The notes under the pieces are model-generated. The model made no database searches, was not told the DNA's origin, and worked only from the letters and a program-made list of their open reading frames with translations. Below, piece after piece: positions 33,615 to 44,465 of a stretch of 64,000 nt of DNA. Position 1 is the first letter of the stretch, and every line of letters begins with the position of its first letter. A program made the translations under genes and the position numbers. This DNA comes from Albifimbria verrucaria. Its lineage: Eukaryota > Ascomycota > Sordariomycetes > Hypocreales > Stachybotryaceae. Where the stretch lies: the NCBI GenBank assembly GCA_020081605.1, contig JAHREC010000018.1, positions 1,488,001 to 1,552,000 of the forward strand, read 5' to 3'.

Positions 33615-36200
33615 ATTTGGCTTGAGTTGTCAGAACCGCATAAAGCTGAAAAAACAGTTACTTGGAACTGCTTGAAGTAGATTAACTGGAAGCATCACGT
33701 TGTCAAAGCCACCTCGTGGTTCGGGTATCAACAGAATGCGGGTAACGGACATGTATTGAACTGCTCCGAGAGCAGAACGGACTCAGGCTTATTTGGGTGC
33801 GAAGGAATACCGGATTCTCCGGATGCGTATAGATATTGGTCACTTCGGCAATACTTGAGCACCGATCTCCTTTTTTCCCATGGTCAGCGACCCAATTCTG
33901 GCCTAGTTGCATAGTGCCGCTATTTGTATGGTTTGAAATACGATGAGGCAAAGGCCTCGACCATAACGCCATGCGAAAGGATCAATAGAAGAGCGGTGGC
34001 GCGTTCATGGTTAAGTGGATGGATGACTTCTAGGGCTGGCAAACATAGCGAATATAGGTGGTAAACATGCAGCCTCAATCCCACGTACATAAGTTGGACG
34101 ATCACAATGTGAGAAGAGGCGGAGGGTAGAAGGGTTGCAGAAAACGCCAAACAGGTGAACCAAGGTTACATATGGGAGGGATGTCGGTCAGCACCAATAC
34201 CCTTTTGGTCGCTCGCAATCTGCCCCCATGGGATGTCTTGATGGGATTCGACAGATGTCCATATCCAGTGATACGGACCAGGGTGAATCTCCTTGGTCAC
34301 TGGTGAGGAGAAGCCACCTTTTAGAACGGGATCCTGCAAAGGATTTAGACTACAGCCACCAAGGCTGGATGTCGTGGTTGCATTTAGTGGAGTTCAACGG
34401 TCGAAGGAACGCCTCTGAAGACCCTTGCTGCATATGACCCTGTAGCATCTGGCGGTCCGTTAATCAACCGCTGGACGCGCTCCGTGGATCTGCCCATTCC
34501 TTTGCCAATAAGCAGAGAATTCCAGGGTCCGTGGCTTAAATCCAGCCTGGTGAAAAATGCTGATCCCGTTGGACCCTGGCCTGGGAACCCTGAGAACATC
34601 GACCAACTAGTCAAGGTTGAGAGGCCGGACTGACGAAAACGGCTGATCCCGCTGCAACCCATGCTAGGAGCCTTGAGATGCATCGAATGTTTTTATAATC
34701 TCGTTTTACTTCACAAGTATGTGGGCTCGTCATGTTCTTGGTTGCGAGAAGAGTTATTGTCAGGGGAAGCATCAAAGCACAATCTGTATGCAGTCTGTTG
34801 ACCGTGTGAAGCCAACTGCTCACCATGGGGGCCTCCAGTTTCCTAGACCGCATAACTGCAGGACGCACTCAGTCGCTCAAGCAAGGGCAGCATCAACTTC
34901 TCACGCTAAGGTTCTGCAGCGTCTCGGCCACCACGCCATTTCGTTTGCCGCTCCATTCTTCAAGGATCACATCCTTCCGCATGTCTAGGTCCGTGATAGG
35001 TCATCCGGCAAGCCGAGACGGTACATGTGGGTCAGACCTGTAGGAGGAACACAGAAGGAGATAACGATCGAACAATGATCCCGGTGAGAATGGCATTCTT
35101 TGATTCTTCGAATTGAACTGTCTCGGGGTTTTATTGCCTAGTCGATGCATCTGCATTTGTGAAGACTCGCATCGACTCGCATCATGAATTGTGCAGACCC
35201 ATATATTTGGCTATGTGAGAGCCAGATACACGAGGAAACTAAACGCCAACTGAGACTGACCACGAGCCTTCCTGGTTTCCTACTTAACACGCCCAGTAAT
35301 AATAATAACATGGCGAGAACTAAACATCGATATCATGCTTGCAAGATTCACGGTGCAGCTACTGCAGTTTAGGGAGTTGATGCTCCCTCTTCTCTAACCC
35401 AGATAAGCAACGGCCGTAATGTGGGGTTGTGCGCGGAGGTCTCGGTACAATTACGATTCCTATATCATCCTCATCCTATGCGGCGCATGCGTCAATGTTG
35501 CAGCTCCACGAATAGGAAAACACTTGATGGAAGAATTGAACCACCATACGAAATTCGGCGCATGTGCAAAAAGTTTCCTTTGATAGATGAGTATTTAGCG
35601 TCTAAGCTGTTAACCGTGCTCATATGCCCCATCTAGAGAACCCTGACCTCGGGACCGATACAGAACTTGCCCGAGTAACGGTTATGCAATCACCTCGTCT
35701 GATCGGGACCGACTGGTTGCCCCCAGGCACATCAAGCTGCTTGTAAATTCCTCCTGGCAGCGTATCCCTGACCGCTGCGGGCGTCATGAAACGTGCAAAC
35801 CGATGTTTACATGTGCAGGCTATTGTGGATGCTTCTTCATCCTAAGCAAGGTACTTTGGCATGGCCAAATGCACGGCAGCCAATACCTCGAATGGCAACA
35901 TCTCGGCACGTTCCGCATGTGTATGAGACGTTGCAGCCTCGCTGTAAGCAGCAGCTTATCTGCGTCACCTGGCTGCATTGCTCTGTGAATCCGGCTGCAA
36001 GTGGACCCTTTGATGGGTGCAATGCACCTTGAACATGCATTTCGGTGTGGGGCTTGGCCGGTGTCCGTTGTCAAACGTCCGGGCATGGGGCCCCTTCTCC
36101 CGAAACTGTTCCTACAATCTATGAATCCGCATTCGCCATGGCTCCTCATAGTGGTGATTTGTCGGCGGCAACGAGTAGAGTTCGATGTGAGGTAGAAATG

Positions 36201-36208
36201 TATATAAA
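36201..36208 (+). promoter_or_regulatory. TATA box candidate of the PKS gene
   Basis: TATATAAA, 226 bp upstream of the PKS ATG at 36427, followed by a CA-rich leader and a CAAAATGAG start context. Confidence 0.55.
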
Positions 36209-36426
36209 GTCTTGTTTGGCCCTTGATTTCTCATAAACGTAGAATCATCAGACAAGAATACCCTCCCTCACGCACAACGTTACGAATCAAACGTATATTT
36301 CTAGTATCTCAAGTCCTGAGCTTCCATATCTGAAGTCTACATCGTCGAGACATCAATAATCACTTCTGCTGATACACTACGAAGAAGAAAGCTGCAACCA
36401 TTATATCCACAAATCAAAATATCAAA

Positions 36427-39400
36427 ATGAGTGTTGAGCCCATCGCGGTAATTGGCTTGGATGCCAAACTTCCCTGTGATGGTGATACTCCAGAGAAGTT
36501 CTACGAATTCCTCGTGGCCGGAAGATCCGCTAGAGCACCTGTGCCCAAGGAGCGTTATAACGCGGATGCTTTCTGGCATCCTGACAACCACAGAGATGGC
36601 ATTGTATGATTATCCCCCCACTAGCTATTCTTCTCTCTTCGAGTCTTCTAACAAACTCTTAGATTGGTGGTGATCGAGGCCATTTCATTAATGCTAATGT
36701 TCGAGCTTTCGACGCTCCTTTCTTTTCCATTACACCTGCTGAAGCTGCAAGCATGGACCCGCAGCAACGTATGCTTCTAGAATGCGTATACACAGCCATG
36801 GAGAACTCTGGTCTTACAATGGATGGCGTCCAGGGCTCATCCACCGGTGTGTATGTGGGCGCCTTCATTTGGGATTATCGCGATGTTCTCATCAAGGACA
36901 TCGACGCTCCTATGATGTACACAGGGTCTGGTACCATTGCGAGTACCCTAGCCGGGCGTGTTTCTTGGTTCTACGATTTCCAAGGTCCGGCTATGAGTAT
37001 TGATACTGCTTGCTCAAGTAGTATGGTCGCCCTTCACCAGGCCATTGTTGGTTTGAAGTCTGGTGACTGTGATATGGTGAGTCCAGACGTCTGATAATTT
37101 CGAGGCTTGCGTGCTGACGTTGTCTAGGCTATTGCTGCTGGAACCAACTTGATTCTTTCACCTGAGATGGGTCTCGAATTGAACGCCCTTGGTGTCCTTA
37201 ACCCTGACAGCTGTTCCTACAGCTTTGATCAAAGAGCTAGCGGTTACGGCCGAAGTGAAGGTATCGGTGCAATCGTGCTGAAACGTATGTCCGATGCACT
37301 TCGTGATGGTGACAGTAAGTAATTTTTTATTTTGAGTCCCTAGTTGTCCTCAGAGTGCATGTTGACTTACAAAATTAGCTATCCGTGCTGTCATTCGCAA
37401 CTCAGGATGCAACCACGATGGCCACTCTCCTGGTCTCACCGCACCTGCTCGTGAAGCACAAGCCGAGCTCATGCGAAAGACATATGCTCAAGCGGGGCTT
37501 AACCCAGCCGAAACACGCTTTTTTGAAGCACATGGTACTGGTACACCAGCTGGTGATCCGATCGAAGCCGGCGCTATTAGCGAGATGTTCACCAAGTACC
37601 GATCACCAGAAGAGCCTCTCTATATCGGTGCTGTGAAAAGTAACATCGGACATTCAGAAGGTGCATCTGGCATCACATCTGTTATCAAGGGTATCCTTAC
37701 ACTCGAGAACGGTATTATTCCGGCCAACGTGCACTTTGAAAAGAGGAACAGCAAGATTCCTGATGAGTGGAACTTGTTCTTCCCAACCAAAGCAGTTGCA
37801 TGGCCCCAAACTAGGAACAGGCTTCGTCGAATGTCTCTGAACTCCTTTGGAGTCTCGGGAACCAATGCTCATATAGTAATGGAGGATGCCTTCCATTTCC
37901 TCCAGGAACACGGTTTCAATGCCCCTCATAAGACTCACCCCACACCCAAAATGCCCATTGCACTGGCTTCGAAGTTGGCCTTGACAAACGGCACTCATGC
38001 CAATGGTGTCAACGGTACAAATGGGATTAACGGTGTCAACGGCCATCACATTAACGGAAACGGAATCATCGGCACACACGAAGAATCTACGCCCCAGTTA
38101 TTTGTTCTAAGCTCACAGGACCAAGATGGTATTTCTAGACTCTGCAACGTCTATAAGGACTGCCTCCCTCCCTTACTGACTCCTGCATGATCTGAGCTTC
38201 ACGCTTGCTGCTAAGAGAACCCATTTCAATTGGCGTACAGCTATTGTTGCTGACTCGATTGAGTCACTTCAAGATGCCCTCTCAGAGAAGCAGCCTGCTA
38301 CTCGTGTTGCTACTGATAGTGGACTTGCTTTCGTGTTCACTGGTCAAGGAGCACAATGGGCTCGTATGGGAACTGGATTGATGCAATACCCCGTTTTCCG
38401 ACAGAGCATTGAGGCAGCTGACGCCTACCTGAAGACTTTGGGTTGCAACTGGTCGGTGACATGGGAGTTGTCGAAGCTCAAGGACCAGTCTCGCATCAAT
38501 GAGGCCGAGTTTTCGCAACCACTTTGCACAGCGGTGCAGGTTGCTCTTGTCGACCTGCTTGATTCTTTCGGCGTATCACCTCAAGCTGTTGCTGGTCACT
38601 CATCTGGCGAAATTGCCGCCGCCTATGCGATTGGTGCCATCTCCAACGAGTCAGCATGGAAAATCTCTTACTGGCGTGGCTACTATTCTGCCAAGCTTGC
38701 CCGGACTGTTGACCAACCTAAGACTACGATGGCTGCGGTTGGACTTGACTTTGACAAGTCCATCAAGTACATCCAGAAGATCAACAAGACTTTTGAAGGC
38801 GTGGAGAAGCTTGCAGTTGCTTGCATGAACAGCAAGAACAGCCACACCATCAGTGGAGACACTGCACAAATCGATGCTCTTGTGCAGGCCTTGAACGAAG
38901 AGAAGATTTTTGCGCGCAAGTTGACGGTAGAGATGGCTTATCACTCCAAGTACATGGAGCCCATGTCTGCTCAATATGCCAAAGCAATGGGTGAGATCCA
39001 GTCAGGTGAATGGAAGAAGGCAGCGCCTCGACCTCAGTTCTTTTCTTCCACCTATGGCAACCTGATCGACCCCTCAAAATTGCAAGAAGCTGCGTACTGG
39101 ACTAAGAACCTTGTTAACCCCGTTCGGTTCCACGAATCTGTCACTGCTATGCTTCAAGCTACCACCGCCAGCAATGAGAACAGCGACTCGCCTCTCATCA
39201 CAGATATTCTGGAAGTGGGACCCCATGCTGCCCTCAAGGGTCCTCTGCGCAATATTGTTGACGAGGTCAGAGGTGGAGGTGCCGTCAAGTACCACAATGT
39301 CCTCAGAAGGGGCGAGTCAGACCACACCAGCATTCTTCTGGGAGCTGGATCACTATTTGCCCGCGGCCTTAAGATCGACCTAGTCAAAGTCAACTTCGTC

Positions 39401-42400
39401 GAGGACTTGAAGCCCAAGATGATGATCGGTCTCCTCGATACCCCTTTAACCACTCCAAGGAGTATTGGTATGAGAGCCGTCTTAGTAGAAACTTCCGCAA
39501 TCGCCCATATGCTCGCCATGAGCTACTTGGTGCACCTGTCAATGATTGGGATGGAAAGCACGACGCTGTCTGGAGAAACTGGATTCGCCTTTCGGAGAAT
39601 CCGTGGGTTGAGCACCACACCATCTCTGGCGCTATCTTGTATCCCGCTGCTGGTATGCTTGTTATGGCCATCGAAGGTTGCCGACAACTCGCTGAGACCT
39701 CGAACCCTGGGAAACCAATCAAGGGATTCCGATTCAAGGAAGTCTCTTTCCATGCTGCTCTGCGCGTTCCTGATGATTCCATGGGTATCGAATCCCACTT
39801 GTACCTGCGCCCAGTCAAGCAAGCGGCTCTTGAAAGCAAGCCTTCTCCTTGGAAGGAATTTCAGATTTGCACTGCTCAGGACGATGATGAATGGCGTGAG
39901 CATTGCCGTGGTCAAATTCTGGTCGAGTACGAAGAGGCCAAGACCATCGTTGACGGAGGTCTCGAAGATGAGCTTCTTCAGAAATTGAGCAATGAAAGTC
40001 TTGATGCGGCCAAGGAGAAGTGCACTACTCAGCTCGAGGCACAGAAGATCTACGATGCATGGAGAGATGTTGGGCTCGTATTTGGCCCAACGTTCCAAAC
40101 TGTATCTGACCCTGTGTTGATCATGAATCTGGAAAGGCATTTGCGAAGGTCAATTCCACTGTTCCTCTTCTCAAAACTCTTATGCCCAAGGAATATGTCC
40201 AGCCCCATTTGATCCACCCTACTACCCTTGATGGAGCTTTGCAAGTCTGCCTTGCGCCCCTCATCTCAAACCCTGATCGAAAGCAGACAAACGCCATTGT
40301 TCTCACGTTTGTTGACGAACTCTGGGTGTCTGGCTCCGAGCATCCTGAAGATGGATATTTGGTTTGTGCAGATACGGAACCTAACGGCCGCAAGGAATAT
40401 GCTATGACCTGCACAGCCGTTGAACCTACAAGCCGGCAGCCCATGGTTCTCGTCAAGGGCTTGATTGTCACTGAAGTTGATGGCGACGAGAGCTCGTCAA
40501 AGCAGGAGGATGATCCCAAGAGCAAATCATGGCACATTGACTGGAAGCCTGACACTGAGCTTTTGAGTGCCGAGGATATCAAAAATGCATTTGTTGCAGC
40601 AGATGGCTTGAAGAAGTACCTGGATGCTCTTGCTCACAAGAACCCTTCAACGAAGATCCTGAAGCTTGGTAAGACTGAGACTCTGACCACAAAGGATATC
40701 TTGGGCACCCTAGGAGAGCGTTTTGTTCAGCTTGACGTTACAGATACATCACTCGAGGCTCTGGATGCGGAAAAGAGCCAATTATCAGATGACCGCGTGC
40801 AATTCCAGGTTCTCAAGCTTGAGGAAGATTTGTCGTCACAGGGCTTTGAAACGGCAATCTACGACAGTATTGTTGCCGGCAAAGATGTCTCTGAGCGAGA
40901 TTTGACTGTTATTCTGACACTTCTCAAGCAGGGTGGCAAGCTTATCCTGGAGTCTTCTGAGAATAATGTAGCTGAACAGCTCACCCGGTCCGGATTTAGT
41001 GGCATTGATGCCTCGTTCCAAAATGAATCATTGTTACTTGTTGTATCCAGCGTTGCTTCGGAAACTGCTGAGGAAGCACAAGAGCCAGCTTCTGACAGCA
41101 GCTATTACCTTGTCACGGCTGACAACCCAGCTTCGGAACTTCAGAGAAAGGTTTCCGCGAAGATCTACTCCGAGCTGTTGGCCCTGGGTCACCCTGCCAA
41201 GTCTGTCACCCTTTCACAATACAACCAAATTGTAGCAGTAGCAAGCCCAGAACGGATTGCTAACAGCACCTGCATTCTCTTGCCTGAGCTCGAAGCCGGG
41301 CTTCTCACCTCGCTGAACAAGGAGAAGCTCCAGGCGCTAAAGATTGTGATGAACAGCAAGAAACTTATCTGGGTGAATAAAGATGGAAGCCCAGATACTG
41401 ATCTTGTCACTGGCTTTGCTACTTGCATCCGCCTCGAGAGACCAGAGCTCAAGTTTGTCGTGCTCACATTCCAGCCAGAATCCAGTGTTGATACCATTGC
41501 TACTAAGATTTTGGAGGTGGACACTGCAGTGACGAAGGGGACAACTGAGACCTCCTACAAGGTCGTCGATGGAATCACCAACATCCCGCGACTGGTCGAA
41601 GCAACAGCGCTCACTCAACATATCAAGAAGCAGACCCTTGCTGCCGAGGCTGTGGATGCTGCATTTGGTGCTGATCCTAGCCGCTCTTTGCGCTTGCAGA
41701 TTCAAGAAATCGGTCTGCTCGATACCTTGTGCTTCAATGATGACCCTTTGCATGTGACTCCTCGCAGAGACTGATGTGGAGTTCAAGACGATGGCTACTG
41801 CTGTCAACTTCAAGGATTTGGCTGTTATGCTAGGAAAGATCAAGGAGACCCCAGTCGGCCTTGAGGCTGCCGGTGTGGTTACGAGAGTAGGATCAGGCGT
41901 CACACGTTTCAAGGAAGGTGATCGCGTATTCGGCTTCGCTTTCAAGGGTGGCTTTTCGACACATGTCAGAGCTCTGGAGGGTACTATTGCCCATATCCCT
42001 GATAACTTGTCCTTCACCGAAGCAGCAGTTATCCCGATCGTATACACCACCGCCTACGCCTGTCTTTACGATATTGGGGAGTTGGACAGGCGCACCAAGA
42101 GGGGCAGCAAGACTACCGTGCTGATCCATGCCGCTGCTGGTGGTGTTGGACAGGCTGCTATTCAGCTCGCTCAGCGTGAAGGAGCCGAGATTTTTGCCAC
42201 AGTTGGTAGCCTAGAGAAGCGTGACTTCCTTGAACAGACTTACGGTCTGCCCAGGGATCATATCTTTTCCAGTCGTGACTTGACTTTCAAGTCAGGTATC
42301 ATGCGCATGACAAAAGGCCGTGGTGTTGACATTGTCATTAACAGCCTCGCTGGAGACATTCTCCGTGCAACTTGGGAATGTGTCGCACCCTTTGGTCGTT

Positions 42401-43929
42401 TTGCTGAGATTGGTCTTACAGACATTGAATCTCGAGCTCGGATCTCCATGGGAACCTTCGCACGAGGTGCTCGATTCGAGGCTATTGAGCTTAACTACAT
42501 GCAACAGACTGATATGGGACGCATTGAGGATCTCTTCTCACGAGCCATGGACAGTGTCCTCAACCAAGACCTGAAGCGTGCCACACCCATCACCGCATAC
42601 TCTGCTTCCCAGATTCAGGACGCTCTGCGCCACATGCAGTCTGGCAAGCATATCGGTAAGCTGGTCATTGAGCCCCACGATGATGATATTGTCCGTGTCG
42701 TTCAGCAGCCCAAGCCTGCTTCCAACTTTACTTCGGACGCTACATATGTTGTATCGGGTGGTTTTGGTGGTCTAGGTCTCGAAATTATTCGTTGGATGGT
42801 AGCACGCGGAGCTAGAAATCTCATCGTCACGTCTAGACGAGGCCCATCGGACGAGGCTGGAAAGCAGCTTGTTGAGGACTTGAAGCGTGAGGGTGTCAAG
42901 ATTGCTACACCTTCCTGCGATATCACGAACAAGACGAACTTGAAGGCTGTGATCGACTCATGCCTTACCGATATGCCCCTGTTCGAGGGTGCATCCAGTC
43001 ATCCACCATTCTTATGGTAAGTTCTCGGAAATCTTCGCTATGGGTTGGATATCCAAACTAACACTGTCTGTAGGACAACACATTTAGTGAAATGAGTCTT
43101 GATGCCTGGAAGAAAACCCTCAGCGTCAAAATTGATGGCACTTGGAACCTCTGGGAGACGCTTACCTCCAGAAACGAAGATTCAACGCTTGATTTCTTTG
43201 TCATGCTTTCTTCCATGGCCTCCATCATTGGCAACCCTGGCCAAACGAACTACACGGCCGGTAACTCATACCAGGATGTCTTTGCCCGGTACCTCGCGTC
43301 ACAAGGCCACAACGCTGTTGCACTTAATGTTCCTATGATGAACGATGCTGGTATGGTCGCTACCAAGCCTCTTCTGATGGAGTATCTCTTCTCTATTGGC
43401 TGGTCACATATGTCCGCCGAAGAGCTCATTGCCGCAATGGACTACTATTGCTACCCTAAGAAGGACCTGAAGCCCGAACATGCCCAGGTCGTACCCCGAC
43501 TTTGGCTTCCGAAGTACTCTGCCGCAGAGGGCGCTCTCCAGCCTACCTGGCAACACGAGCCACGATTCAACCACATGGTTCTCCACGGCTACGCTGATGC
43601 ATCTGCTAAGCAGGGCTCTGGCAAGGGTTCCACCGCTGCACTCATCTCCTCGGCCAAAGCTCTTCAGGAAGCTGAGCAGGTCGTCCTCGAAGCCTTGCTG
43701 GAGAAACTGTCCAAGGTCCTCAGCGTGGACTTGGCCGAACTCGACCCAGCCAGACCCATGCATGCCTACGGTGTGGACTCCTGGTAGCTGTTGAGCTGCG
43801 AACTTGGATGACCAAGGAGGTCGGATCAGACGTCTCTGTGTTTGAAATGATTGGGGTCAACGCATAGGACAGTTGGCCGCAAAGGCAGCAGGAACATCAA
43901 GATTCCTGCAGATTGCAGAGGCGAAGTAA
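36427..43929 (+). CDS. Highly reducing iterative type I polyketide synthase (KS-AT-DH-(degenerate MT)-ER-KR-ACP)
   Basis: Builds a reduced polyketide from malonyl-CoA on one multidomain chain of about 2,420 residues in the cytosol. The KS, AT, DH, ER, KR and ACP domains are all visible with their catalytic residues and are annotated separately. Introns are at 36604-36662, 37077-37127, 37315-37378 and 43017-43073; all are GT-AG and restore family sequence. Seven single-base shifts interrupt the reading: about 38185, 39433 (C run), 40105, 41760, 42976-42979 (C run), 43780-43781 (C run) and 43853-43856 (G run). I read them as sequence errors. No thioesterase, reductase or condensation domain follows the ACP, so product release must be by another protein or spontaneous. 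There is no intact methyltransferase. The product cannot be named from the sequence. Confidence 0.97.
36433..37890 (+). other. PKS ketosynthase (KS) domain
   Basis: Starts at EPIAVIGLDAKLPC. The active cysteine is in DTACSSSMVALH; the two histidines are in EAHGTGTPAGDP and NIGHSEGASG. The latter reads GHSEGASG where most fungal synthases have GHTEAASG. It ends at SFGVSGTNAHIVMEDA. Confidence 0.95.
38325..39350 (+). other. PKS acyltransferase (AT) domain
   Basis: Begins FVFTGQGAQWARMGTGL. The nucleophile elbow is AGHSSGEIAAAYA. The specificity region contains MAYHSKYME. The domain ends near ILEVGPHAALKGPLRNI. Malonyl use is expected from the family. Confidence 0.93.
39500..40500 (+). other. 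PKS dehydratase (DH) domain
   Basis: The first hot-dog half has the catalytic histidine in HTISGAILYPAAG (the HxxxGxxxxP motif). The second half has LIHPTTLDGALQ with the catalytic aspartate. A frame break near 40105 separates the halves. Confidence 0.9.
40520..41600 (+). other. PKS central region, degenerate methyltransferase/structural domain
   Basis: Where a C-methyltransferase would sit there are only about 350 residues. A GGKLILESSENN...GFSGIDASFQNE segment recalls the C-terminal half of a methyltransferase. No SAM-binding glycine-rich motif I is visible, so methylation is unlikely. Confidence 0.7.
41695..42690 (+). other. PKS enoylreductase (ER) domain
   Basis: Starts with ETDVEFKTMATAVNFKDLA. 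The NADPH-binding loop is HAAAGGVGQAAIQLAQ. RGVDIVINSLAGD and FGRFAEIGLTDI follow. The intact motifs suggest full reduction is possible. Confidence 0.93.
42740..43420 (+). other. PKS ketoreductase (KR) domain
   Basis: Rossmann loop VVSGGFGGLGLEIIRWM, then TSRRG. The catalytic Ser, Tyr and Asn are in FVMLSSMASIIG and GQTNYTAGNSYQD. An intron at 43017-43073 and a missing base at 42976-42979 lie inside it. Confidence 0.93.
43670..43880 (+). other. PKS acyl carrier protein (ACP) domain
   Basis: Helical domain with the phosphopantetheine serine in the GVDS motif at about 43771-43782. A base missing from the CC run at 43780-43781 creates a false stop (TAG at 43785-43787) immediately after the serine. 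Restoring the run length would keep the domain open; the true stop is at 43927-43929. Confidence 0.9.
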
Positions 43930-44465
43930 TTTCAGTGAATTATAGAATAAATGGTAGAGGAGCAGCATAAACATAGATTACCATGGCTTTTGCCATAGAT
44001 AGACAGCTGTAGATATATTCAATACTTATAGTTCTTATATAATGATTGCAATTGCTACTAGAAATAATACCTTATCATATTAGGATAAAGCTAGATCAAG
44101 TGATAACCATCGCCGAGGCCCATGATCCCATTTCGTACTTAATCAGTCACTGTAATAGGCACCAAGTTCAGGAGAGCAGCTATATCAACATCAACGTTCC
44201 ATGTTGGTGACCTCTCTATTCTCCAAGGACTGACGAGGCTACAGTTAACAGAAATTTTGAAGCAAGAGCGCTTGGGATGCGGGATAGGTCCCTTACAATG
44301 GCCATCGTACACCCAGTGAAGATATGAATCATGTCATTATATTATCAATATCTTGTGCCATGGCTATCTGGCAGAATATTAGTACTATCATTAAGTTCTA
44401 TGTTGTTGATAATTACGCCCCTGACTTCATACTTGGAGTTCGTTAAGTTATGTACTAGGAAGTTC
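43930..44465. other. Intergenic region between convergent PKS and amine oxidase
   Basis: A+T-rich 3' flanks with nothing else recognised. Confidence 0.5.

Larger units (their letters stand above)
32554..36426. other. Gene-free stretch of 3.9 kb upstream of the PKS
   Basis: The longest gap of the window. Open frames are short and without domains. A small perfect inverted repeat with a one-base centre (GTCAGCTGAGCTGAC) lies at 33600-33614. The last 250 bp are the PKS promoter. Confidence 0.5.

Noticed and set aside
36427..43929. PKS as a pseudogene
   Set aside because: All catalytic motifs are intact, and the frame breaks where placed are mostly run-length errors of the same kind as in essential genes nearby.
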